64,000 nt of DNA. It comes from Streptomyces sp. NBC_00286. Lineage in GTDB: Bacteria; Actinomycetota; Actinomycetes; Streptomycetales; Streptomycetaceae. Position 1 is the stretch's first letter; each line of letters opens with the position of its first letter. The position numbers were made by a program, and so were the translations under genes. This document shows, in pieces, positions 49,146 through 56,698 of this stretch. The stretch lies in NCBI RefSeq assembly GCF_036173125.1, contig NZ_CP108054.1:7345001-7409000 (forward strand), written 5' to 3'. The notes beneath the pieces are model-generated. The model searched no databases and was not told the origin of the DNA. It worked only from the letters and a program-made list of their open reading frames with translations.

Positions 49146-51296
49146 TCACCGTTGCAGCGCGGGCTCCTCGTCGTCGGCGAGCGGCTGTTGACCGTCCGGC
49201 AGCTCCGCCGCTGGACGGGACAGCCGGCTTGGCCACCAGATCCGCCGGCCGATCAGCAGGGTGAGGGCGGGCACCAGGACCGACCGCACCAGCAGGGCGT
49301 CGAGCAGCACGCCGAAGGCGACCAGGAACCCGACCTCGATCAGCATCACCAGCGGAAGTGTGGCGAGGACCGCGAACGTGGCCGCCAGGACCAGGCCTGC
49401 CGAGGTGATGACGCCACCGGTGGCGGAGAGGGCTTTGAGCATGCCCCCGCTGGTGCCGAGACGCACGGTCTCCTCCCGGGCCCGGCTGGCCAGGAAGATG
49501 TTGTAGTCGACGCCGAGTGCCACCAGGAACAGGAATGCCAGCAGCGGCACCGAATAGTCGATTCCCTTGAACCCGAGGATCGTGTCGAAGACGAACACGC
49601 TGCCGCCGAAGGCTGCGGCGAATGAGACGATCACGGTGGCCATCAGGACCAGCGGGGCCAGGATCGCGCGCAGCAGCAGCCCGAGGACGATCAGGACGAC
49701 GGCGAGCACCAGCGGGATCACCAGCTTCTCGTCGCGCTTGGTGGTCACCTCGGTGTCGAGGTTCTCCGCACTCGGCCCGCCGACGATCGCCTCCGCCCCG
49801 CTCACCGCGTGCACGGCGGTGCGCACCCGCTTGATCGTGTCGTACTCCGCGGCGGTGTCCGGCGCGTCCTTCGGGAACACGGAGATGTTGGCCCAGCCAC
49901 CACTGGTCTGCTCCGGGATGGCCAGGGCCACACCGCGAGTGTCCTTGACGATGTCGAGCACCCGCTCCTGGTGCGCCGGCCGCGTGAAGACCGTCATCGG
50001 CTGGCCGCCGAGCTCCGGGAAGTGCTTGCGGAGAACGGTGAAACCGGTGACCGACTCCGGCGCGGACAGGAACTGGTCCTGCTCCCGCAGGGCGCCGGTG
50101 TTGCCCGCCAGCCCGAGGGCGAGCACGCCGAGGACTCCGAGCGAGCCGAGCGTCGCCAGCCACCGGCGGCGGCTGATGGCGGTGCCGAGCCGTCCCCACA
50201 GCCCCGGCTTCTCCTCCACGGCCGTGCTGAACCGCGGGACGGCCGGCCAGAAGATCCGCCTGCCGAGCACCACGAGCACCGCCGGGAACAGCGTCAGCAT
50301 GGCCACCAGCGCGCACAGGATGCCGGCCGCACCGATCGGGCCCAGCCCGCTGGTGCTGTTCAGGTCCGCGACGAGCAGGCAGAGCAGGCCGGCGACCACG
50401 GTGGCCGCGGACGCGACGATGGCCGGCGCCGCGCCGCGTAGCGCGTGGACCATCGCGACCCGGACGTTCTCATGGTGGTGCAGTGCCTCCCGATATCGAG
50501 CGATGAGCAACAGCGCGTAGTCCGTGCCGACGCCGAATACCAGGATCGTCAGCAGCGCCGAGTTCTGGTCGTTGACCACGATGCCGAAGCCCTTGACGAG
50601 CAGGTAGACGGTCCCCATCGAGGTCAGTGCGGCCGCGCCGACGGCCACCAGCGGGATGATCCACAACACCGGGCTGCGGTAGGTGAGGATGAGCAGGAGC
50701 GTGACGACGACGATGGTGGTGAGGAGGACCTGCACGTCGATGCCGTCGAAGACGGTATCCATGTCGCCGTCGATCGCGCCCGGGCCGGTCACGTCGAGTT
50801 CCAGGCCGGAGGGGCGGTCCTTCGCGGCGTCACGCAACGGGCCGACGATGTCCTCCGGTGCGCCGTAGGCCGTGCTCACCTCGAGGGTGAACATCATCGC
50901 CTTGCGGTCGGTGGAGGGGCTCGTCGGTGAGCCCTCGTCGTCCTCGCCGGCCGCCGCCGTCGCCTTCGGGGGGTACCGCTTGGCAAGGGTGTTGTAGTGG
51001 CGCTCGACCGTCGCGCGGTCGGCGTCGGTCATGCCGCCGGCGCGGTGGTACACGAAGACGAACGTGTTGTTGTCACCGCCGGGGAGACTGTCGTCCAGCA
51101 CCGCCACCTTGGTGGACTCGGCGCTGGCCGGCAGGGTGTCTACGGCGCTGTCGGTGGTGACCGAGCTCAACTTTCCGCTCAGCGGCACCATGCCCGCCGC
51201 CAGCACCAGCCACAAGCCAATCACCAACCATGGCACCCACCGGCCTGCCAACCGACCGGCCGGCGCTTCCCCGGACGGCGCTGCGTTGACTGCCAT
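49146..51296 (-). CDS. MMPL/RND-family membrane transporter
   Basis: 716 residues from the ATG at 51296, with GGAGG upstream; the ATG at 51323 lies in the promoter copy. Twelve helices in two halves, each with a large outside loop; the RND motifs FGVGTDYALLLIARYREAL (Asp-Tyr pair in helix 4) and LFLVALGVDYNIFLASRAREE in the second half are the proton-relay segments. It exports lipids or small hydrophobic compounds. The gene shares a 126-bp promoter-to-start segment in inverted orientation with the copper-enzyme gene at 52495, so both are expected to be co-regulated, likely by the two-component pair that converges on it. Confidence 0.93.
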   Translation of the reverse strand: MAVNAAPSGEAPAGRLAGRWVPWLVIGLWLVLAAGMVPLSGKLSSVTTDSAVDTLPASAESTKVAVLDDSLPGGDNNTFVFVYHRAGGMTDADRATVERHYNTLAKRYPPKATAAAGEDDEGSPTSPSTDRKAMMFTLEVSTAYGAPEDIVGPLRDAAKDRPSGLELDVTGPGAIDGDMDTVFDGIDVQVLLTTIVVVTLLLILTYRSPVLWIIPLVAVGAAALTSMGTVYLLVKGFGIVVNDQNSALLTILVFGVGTDYALLLIARYREALHHHENVRVAMVHALRGAAPAIVASAATVVAGLLCLLVADLNSTSGLGPIGAAGILCALVAMLTLFPAVLVVLGRRIFWPAVPRFSTAVEEKPGLWGRLGTAISRRRWLATLGSLGVLGVLALGLAGNTGALREQDQFLSAPESVTGFTVLRKHFPELGGQPMTVFTRPAHQERVLDIVKDTRGVALAIPEQTSGGWANISVFPKDAPDTAAEYDTIKRVRTAVHAVSGAEAIVGGPSAENLDTEVTTKRDEKLVIPLVLAVVLIVLGLLLRAILAPLVLMATVIVSFAAAFGGSVFVFDTILGFKGIDYSVPLLAFLFLVALGVDYNIFLASRAREETVRLGTSGGMLKALSATGGVITSAGLVLAATFAVLATLPLVMLIEVGFLVAFGVLLDALLVRSVLVPALTLLIGRRIWWPSRLSRPAAELPDGQQPLADDEEPALQR

Positions 51297-51374
51297 CACT
51301 AGCCTCCTACATACGGGTTGCATCGCTTATCTGGATGCCTGCTTCCTACCGAGCGAACCTGAGACGACTGTTAG
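51249..51374. repeat. Left arm of 126-bp inverted repeat, promoter of MMPL gene
   Basis: Reverse complement matches 52417-52542 with 10 differences and no gap (about 92% identity). The middle 50 bases from AGGCATCCAG to AGTGATGGCA are identical. It covers the promoter region, GGAGG, the ATG and the first 16 codons of the MMPL gene. Confidence 0.93.
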
Positions 51375-51382
51375 TACGGTGC

Positions 51383-52210
51383 TCAGGCCGGTTGGCCGGA
51401 CCATGTGCCCAGCGCACGCACCCGCGTGGTGGCGTCGAGGTCCTGCCCCGTGGGCAAGGCCCAGGCGACACAGCCGTCGGGCCGGATGAGCAACGCGTCG
51501 ACGTCCACCCGGTCCGTGCGGGCGGTGACGGTGTTGACCCGTCCCGTCCACGCGGCCGCGGCGTCGCGGACCTGCGCGCGGTCGACGAGGTCGGGCAGGA
51601 GCCCACGACCCTCACGCAGCAGGTCCGCCGACCGGGTCACCGCGGTGACGACGTCCGGGCCGGGCCGCTCCAGCGTCAGCTTCATGTCCGGGCACAGGGT
51701 GCCGACGAGCCGGTGGTCGTCGCCCAGGTCGTACCGGACGTCCATCCCGGCGAGCTTGCCGGCGAGCATGTCGGCGACGTACCGGTGGGCGTCGTCGAGG
51801 TCCATCAGGTCGGAGAACATCTCCCACAGCGCCCTCGTCTGCGGGTCGGGTCGCATCAGGGCGATCTGGGCCCGGGTGTTCTGCAGCAGGCGCGCCGCGA
51901 CCGGATGCCGTTCGGTGGTGTACGCGTCGAGGATGTCCTCGCCGACCCAGCCGCATACCACGGCCGCGAGCTTCCAGCCGAGGTTCGCCGCGTCGACGAT
52001 ACCGACGTTGAGGCCCTGGCGCCGACCGGCGCGTACACGTGGGGCCGCGTCCCCGGCCAGCAGGACCCGGCCGGCCCGGTACATGGTCGCCTGCCGCGCC
52101 GTGTCGATCCAGCGGATCCCGGACAACATCGTGGTGATCGTGACATCGGTGCCGCTCACCCGCCGGATGCTGTCCTGCAGCTCCTCGACGGTGAGCGGCT
52201 CGACCCTCAT
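51383..52210 (-). pseudogene. C-terminal remnant of a FAD-dependent aromatic monooxygenase
   Basis: About 276 codons match the second half of PHBH-type flavin monooxygenases: EPLTVEELQDSIRRVSGTDV, YRAGRVLLAGDAA, QGLNVGIVDAANLGWKLAAVV, then the thioredoxin-like end VDVDALLIRPDGCVAWALPTGQD. The N-terminal FAD GxGxxG domain is missing, replaced by transposase sequence at 52211. In addition the normal GDAAHVYAPVGGQGLN reads GDAAPRVRAGRRQGLN, because of one inserted base near 52041 and one lost base near 52020 that restore the frame, removing the conserved AAH-x5-7-GQGLN residues. It is not a functional oxygenase. Confidence 0.85.
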
Positions 52211-52211
52211 C

Positions 52212-52310
52212 AGTACAGAGCACCGCGTCGGTGAGCTCGAACAGCGCGTCGACCTGCGCGGTCAGGCAGGCGTAGAAGTCGGTTCTGAGCTGAGTTTGGC
52301 TCCCGTCCAT
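52212..52310 (-). mobile_element. IS701-type transposase N-terminal fragment
   Basis: MDGSQTQLRTDFYACLTAQ followed by VDALFELTDAVLC resembles the N-terminus of IS701-family (DDE endonuclease-like) transposases. It then joins the monooxygenase remnant. The rest of the transposase is absent, so it is a relic left by a recombination that removed the monooxygenase N-terminus. Confidence 0.55.
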
Positions 52311-52416
52311 CGCCGACGGACTTTCGTGGGCGTGACTTCGGGCCCAGTTGCGACGGGCCTTGATTCTCGTGCGGGTGTCGAACGGCGCTCCGGAGAGAAC
52401 TACCGGTAGCAGCTCT

Positions 52417-52542
52417 CTAACGTTCGTCTCAGGTGCGCTCGGTAGGAAGTAGGCATCCAGATAAGCGATGCAACCCGTATGTAGGAGGCTAGTGATGGCA
52501 GTCGACACAGCGCCGTCAGGGAAAGCGCCGCCCGGGCGGTTG
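52417..52542. repeat. Right arm of 126-bp inverted repeat, promoter of copper-enzyme gene
   Basis: Counterpart of 51249-51374. It includes CTAACGTTCGTCTCAGG, GGTAGGAAGTAGGCATCCAG, a GGAGG site and the ATG at 52495 with 16 codons (MAVDTAPSGKAPPGRL versus MAVNAAPSGEAPAGRL in the other arm). The base changes within the codons keep both reading frames open. Confidence 0.93.
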
Positions 52543-53739
52543 AGGTTCGGGGCGGCCATCATGGCGCTGGCGACGGCGTTCGCTGTCGCCGCCTGCGGGT
52601 CGGACGCCGACAACAGTGCGGAGCCCGCCGAGCCCAGCTCGCACAGCGCGCACGCGGGCGGGTCATCGGCTCCACCGCAGCCGCTGCGCGCCGGCGAGCG
52701 GTTCGTCGACCTGAAGATGGCCGAGGCCTACACGCCCGCGCCGCCGGACGGCGCCGTGGACGAGTACAGGTGCCAGGTGCTCGATCCGGGCCTGACCAAG
52801 GACGCGTTCCTGACCGGGACCCAGGTCATGCCGGAGAACGGCGCCATCGCGCACCACGGCATCGTGTACGCGGTGCCGCCGGGCGGCGCTGCCGCGGTGC
52901 GCGAGCAGGACGCGAAGACTCCCGGCCTCGGCTGGCAGTGTTTCGGCGGGACCGGCGTGGACGGCGCCGACGTGGAGGGCGACGACGAGGGCGCCGACCC
53001 GGGCGCGGCGTGGGTGGACACCTGGGCGCCGGGCGCCACAGAGACGCTGCTCGACCAGGACGCCGGCTTCAAGCTGGAGCCGGGCAGCCTGATCATCCTC
53101 CAGATGCACTACAACCTGCTCGCGACCGACGGCAAGCCGGGCGGGTCGGACCGCTCGGCGGTGCGGCTGCGGCTGAAGGACGGCACGCCGCAGACCCGGG
53201 AACTCGAGACGTGGTCGCTCGACGCGCCGACCGACCTGCCCTGCGCCGCCGACGAGTCGGGTCCGCTCTGTGACCGGGCGGCCTCGATCGCGGACGTGAC
53301 GAAGCGGTTCGGGCCGGATGTCGGCGAATTCGCGGACCGTCAGGTGGAGGAGTGCAACCAGGGCGGCGTGCCGAAGCCCGGTGACACTCAGTCCTGCGAC
53401 CACGAGGTGGAGGAGCCGGTGACGGTGTTCGCCGGTTTCGGTCACATGCACATGCTCGGGCGGTCCATGAAGGTCGAACTCAACCCGGGCACGCCGAAGG
53501 CCAAGGTCCTGCTGGACGTGCCGCAGTTCGACTTCGACAACCAGCGGATGGTGAAGCTGCCGTCGCCGGTGGAGGTCGGTCCGGGGGACACGCTGAGGGT
53601 GACGTGTACGCACGACGCGGGGCTGCGCAAACAGCTGCCGCAGCTGAAGAAGCTGCCGCCGCGCCACGTTGTGTGGGGCGACGGCACCGGCGACGAGATG
53701 TGCATTGGCATCATGTCGGTCTCCCCCCGCAAGTCCTGA
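52495..53739 (+). CDS. Copper type II monooxygenase-like (PHM/DBH fold) lipoprotein
   Basis: 414 residues from the ATG at 52495. The signal FGAAIMALATAFAVAAC ends in a lipobox (Cys34). The enzyme part keeps the copper ligands of peptidylglycine hydroxylase and dopamine beta-hydroxylase: His120-His121 in AIAHHGIVYAV and His205 in ILQMHYN for one copper; His317 and His319 in GFGHMHMLGRSM and Met402 in GDEMCIG for the other. Cys pairs are also present (CQVL, CF, PCAAD, LCD, ECN, SCDHE, TCTHD). It likely oxidises a C-H bond of an exported or envelope molecule using ascorbate-like reductant. It shares its promoter with the MMPL gene and is followed by a Rieske gene. Confidence 0.85.
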   Translation: MAVDTAPSGKAPPGRLRFGAAIMALATAFAVAACGSDADNSAEPAEPSSHSAHAGGSSAPPQPLRAGERFVDLKMAEAYTPAPPDGAVDEYRCQVLDPGLTKDAFLTGTQVMPENGAIAHHGIVYAVPPGGAAAVREQDAKTPGLGWQCFGGTGVDGADVEGDDEGADPGAAWVDTWAPGATETLLDQDAGFKLEPGSLIILQMHYNLLATDGKPGGSDRSAVRLRLKDGTPQTRELETWSLDAPTDLPCAADESGPLCDRAASIADVTKRFGPDVGEFADRQVEECNQGGVPKPGDTQSCDHEVEEPVTVFAGFGHMHMLGRSMKVELNPGTPKAKVLLDVPQFDFDNQRMVKLPSPVEVGPGDTLRVTCTHDAGLRKQLPQLKKLPPRHVVWGDGTGDEMCIGIMSVSPRKS

Positions 53740-53816
53740 CGAACGCCGAACGTGTGTGAGCTCACTGAAGTCAACAAGCCGAAAAACACCACTGTTTGCG
53801 CTCAGGAGGCATCGTC

Positions 53817-54242
53817 TTGCCAGATACAACACGCCGCACGGTTGTCTGCGGTCTGCTAGCCGGTCTGGTCGCACCGGTTTCCCTAGCCGCCTGCTCGTCC
53901 GAGACACCCGCCGCCAACCCGCCCGCCGGAGGATCCTCCGGCTCCGGTGGCACGCCGTTGGCCAAGCTGGCCGACGTCTCGGTCGGCAGCGGGGCGATCG
54001 TGGATGGACCGTCAGGCAAAGTCTTGATCGTCCGGCCATCGGAGAACGAGGTCAAAGGGCTCGACCCGGCCTGCCCGCACGCGGGCGTCACCGTTTCCCA
54101 ACCGGCGGGCGGCACCATCACATGCCCCGGCCACGGCAGCGTTTTCGACGCCGCGACCGGCGAGAGGAAGAAAGGGCCGGCAACCACTGGCCTGACCCCG
54201 ATCCCGGTGAAGATCAGCGGTGACTCAGTCGTGACCGCCTAG
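53817..54242 (+). CDS. Rieske [2Fe-2S] lipoprotein
   Basis: 141 residues from the TTG at 53817, seven bases after AGGAGG. TTRRTVVCGLLAGLVAPVSLAAC gives a twin-arginine-like signal with lipobox LAAC. After a Gly/Pro linker comes a small Rieske domain: DPACPHAGV with CxH and GTITCPGHGSVFD with CxxH, the four cluster ligands in canonical order. Electron-transfer role outside the cytoplasm is likely. It follows the copper-enzyme gene by 77 bp on the same strand and could pass electrons to it, which is an inference. The 3' end overlaps the hydrolase remnant by 18 bases. Confidence 0.9.
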   Translation: MPDTTRRTVVCGLLAGLVAPVSLAACSSETPAANPPAGGSSGSGGTPLAKLADVSVGSGAIVDGPSGKVLIVRPSENEVKGLDPACPHAGVTVSQPAGGTITCPGHGSVFDAATGERKKGPATTGLTPIPVKISGDSVVTA

Positions 54243-54890
54243 AAAGGTGTCGGCGGCCCACCGGAACTCGGCGGGCCGTTCGACCCGGGGACAGTGGCCG
54301 CACTGGTCGATCAGCACGACATCACCGTTCGGGAAAAGCCTCGCCGGCGCCTTCACCGGCCGCACACCCGTCAGACAGTCCTGCGCGCCACCGAGCACCA
54401 ATGTCGGTGCCTTCACCGCAGCGAGCCTTCCGGCCAGGTCTTCCGGTGGCTGCACGCTGAAAAACGCCTGCGCCGCGGCGAGGTCGAACTTCCCCAGTTG
54501 TGCGTGCTTCTGTTCGGCTGCCGTCCAGGCGGCGTACCTCATCGGGGCGCACGCCTGCTGCCGGGCATTGAACGCTGTCTCGTCGGACAGATCGGCGCCG
54601 CCTTGGAACGCGGCAACAGCTTGGTCGAACATCGGGTCGCCACTTCGTTCACCGATGAGCTCCGCTGCGTCGGCGGGCTCGTCTACCAGATAGGTGGACG
54701 GCGGCGTGACGAGAAGGAGTCGGGCGACCCGCTCCGGATACTGCGCCGCGTAGCTGGTCGCGAGCCTGGTGCCGGCAGAATGGCCGATGATGGTCAACCG
54801 GTCCTGCCGCAGAGGCTCGCGCAGCGACTCGACATCACGGGCTTGAGTCCAGTATGCGCCGGTTTCGACTTGCTCCGGCTTTGGTGACTT
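54225..54890 (-). pseudogene. N-terminally truncated alpha/beta hydrolase
   Basis: From about 54880 leftwards the frame reads YWTQARDVESLREPLRQDRL, TIIGHSAGTRLATSYAAQYP, ERVARLLLVTPPSTYL, then PTLVLGGAQDCLTGVRP and VVLIDQCGHCPRVERPAEF, which is a proline-iminopeptidase or hydrolase fold with nucleophile Ser in GHSAG, Asp and His. The first 80 or so residues with the HGGPG-like oxyanion part are missing; the sequence upstream of 54890 is not hydrolase-like and leads into IS3 DNA. A partial protein may be made, but activity is doubtful. Confidence 0.75.
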
Positions 54891-54927
54891 GTCGACAGCT
54901 CTGGGCTCACACACGTCCGCACTGAAC

Positions 54928-55143
54928 AACGCGATGGCCGAGGCGTTGAACGGCACCTTCAAGGCCGAGTTGATCGAGATGCAGGGTCCCTGGCGGGACG
55001 TCGACCAGGTCGAACGGGCGATCTTCCAGTGGGTCACGTGGTACAACGAGGAACGCCTCCACTCCGCCCTCGACTACGTACCGCCCGCCGAGTACGAACG
55101 CGACTTCTGGCGGAGCCAGGAAGCCACCCCGCAGTCCGCCTGA
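54928..55143 (+). mobile_element. IS3-family transposase OrfB C-terminal fragment
   Basis: NNAMAEALNGTFKAELIEM, DVDQVERAIFQWVTWYNEER and LHSALDYVPPAEYERDFW form the classic end of IS3-type OrfB integrase cores, including the last catalytic Glu region. The upstream part (DDE Asp residues) is absent. It abuts the truncated hydrolase and marks the right edge of the IS-rich mosaic. Confidence 0.88.
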
Positions 55144-55257
55144 ACAACCAAGACCGGACTCCCACGAAACTCGGGGCAGTTCAGGCCCAGTCAAGAGACA
55201 CTATTAGCGAATTCGCCTCACAGGATGCGTTCACGGGGCGACGGATAGCCTGCCTTC

Positions 55258-56241
55258 ATGGGTTCGGATGAGGGAGCCGAGGGCATCGGCGTGGATCTTG
55301 ACAGTCGGGGCTGGGGGGCCACGCGCTCCTGGGTGGAGAAGGGGTTGTCCGAGGCGGAGCGCATCGAAAGCGTTGTGCGGCTGCGTGGTGGCTGGACGTC
55401 GGAGATGCGCCGCCTGGACCTCTGTGGTCCGGGTGGTCGGCGCTCACTCGTCCTGCGGTCCTTCGTCAAGCCTTTCTTCGTTCGGCACGCGGAGGGCCTG
55501 CTGACCCGTGAGGCGACTGTCCTGCGCCTGCTCGGTGACACGGACGTGCCCGCGGCCACGCTCGCGGCGGTGGATGCGACGGCGCAGTACTGCGATCGCC
55601 CCTCCTTGCTGATGTCCCTGCTGCCGGGGACTGTGCGCCTGGGCGATCAGGGTGCTGATGACCGCGCTGACCTGCTGGCCCGGCAGTTGGTGCGTATCCA
55701 TCAGCTGCCGGTGACCGCGCAGCAACGGCCTCGTACCTACCAGGCCTGGGCCTCTCCCGAGCGAGTGACTCCGCCCGCGGCCACCGAGCGGTCCGAGCTC
55801 TGGCAGCGGGCTGTCGACGTCATCCGCCAGGAGCCTCCGGCGTATAAGGGTTGCTTCCTGCATCGGGACTTCCACCCCGGCAACGTCCTCTTCACAGGCA
55901 CCGATGATGATCTCCAGATCAGTGGTGTCGTCGACTGGGTGGAGACCTCTTGGGGGCCGGCCGACTTGGACGTGGCTCATTGCTCAACGGCCCTCGCCCT
56001 GCTGCACGGGATTCCCGCAGGCATCCGCTTCGCCGATCGCTACGTCGCGGCGGGCGGAACCTTGGCCGAAGGCGGCACCGCCCATCTCTATTGGCGGCTT
56101 CTGGACGCGTTGAGTTTTGCTCCGGATGCGGAGAAGGTCGCCGTCCCCTGGCGTGAACTGGGCCGCGTAGATCTGACAGCCAGTGTTCTGACTCAAAGGC
56201 TGGAGAGATACATTGAATCCCTTTTCAGTGGCTATGCCTGA
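55258..56241 (+). CDS. Aminoglycoside phosphotransferase (APH)-family kinase
   Basis: 327 residues. APH-type features: RSLVLRSFVKPFF then REATVLRLLGDTDVPAATLAAVDAT in the N-lobe, catalytic loop CFLHRDFHPGNVLF (His-Arg-Asp with Asn) and ISGVVDWVETSWGPADLDVAHC (the DxD-like metal Asp). Members phosphorylate aminoglycosides, homoserine, choline or other small alcohols; there are no features that fix a substrate. It stands alone between the IS3 fragment and the HTH-beta-lactamase pair, so it could be resistance cargo or a plain metabolic kinase. Confidence 0.88.
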   Translation: MGSDEGAEGIGVDLDSRGWGATRSWVEKGLSEAERIESVVRLRGGWTSEMRRLDLCGPGGRRSLVLRSFVKPFFVRHAEGLLTREATVLRLLGDTDVPAATLAAVDATAQYCDRPSLLMSLLPGTVRLGDQGADDRADLLARQLVRIHQLPVTAQQRPRTYQAWASPERVTPPAATERSELWQRAVDVIRQEPPAYKGCFLHRDFHPGNVLFTGTDDDLQISGVVDWVETSWGPADLDVAHCSTALALLHGIPAGIRFADRYVAAGGTLAEGGTAHLYWRLLDALSFAPDAEKVAVPWRELGRVDLTASVLTQRLERYIESLFSGYA

Positions 56242-56414
56242 ACTATCGCCGCTGGGGCGGTTCTTTGACGATGAGCTTGGTGAACTGGCGGGCCAGCCGA
56301 CAGTCCGCTGAAAGGCTCGATCATCGCCCTGTCCGCTGCTGCGATCACGCCCGCCACCCAGTCATGCGTACACGCGTCTCGACAGCGTCCGGGAGGTGTT
56401 CTCCGGCCGGTGGC

Positions 56415-56459
56415 GTCAACTCTGGTTGACGATTCAGGTGGCTGTCAACTACGGTTGAC
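56415..56459. promoter_or_regulatory. Two identical-arm palindromic operators upstream of the HTH gene
   Basis: GTCAAC-TCTG-GTTGAC (56415-56430) and GTCAAC-TACG-GTTGAC (56444-56459) are two 16-base palindromes with the same arms, 29 bases centre to centre, ending two bases before the HTH start. They probably bind the small HTH protein as an autoregulatory operator. GTTGAC also resembles a -35 box. Confidence 0.8.
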
Positions 56460-56461
56460 GC

Positions 56462-56698
56462 ATGGATGTGGATCAGTTGACCGAACTCGCGGCATCGACG
56501 GCCGACCACGACCCGCTGGTGGGGTTGGGCGCCGTCGCGCGACTCCGCGCCGAGACGGAACGTATCGAAGCGGTGCTGGTGCGCCGCGCCCGCAACAACG
56601 GTGCCACGTGGCCGCAAATCGCCGCCGTCCTGGGCGTCTCGAAGCGGGCAGTCCACAAGAAGTACGCCGCTCGGGGCCTGTTCGGCGGTCGGTCATGA
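56462..56698 (+). CDS. Small helix-turn-helix regulator
   Basis: 78 residues. The C-terminal 40 residues carry VRRARNNGATWPQIAAVLGVSKRAVHKKYAARG, a helix-turn-helix with recognition helix VSKRAVHKKYA. The N-terminal 35 residues form a long helix probably for dimerisation. There is no ligand domain. Its stop overlaps the start of the beta-lactamase-like gene (ATGA), so the two are co-translated, and two palindromes precede it, suggesting it controls its own operon. Confidence 0.85.
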   Translation: MDVDQLTELAASTADHDPLVGLGAVARLRAETERIEAVLVRRARNNGATWPQIAAVLGVSKRAVHKKYAARGLFGGRS

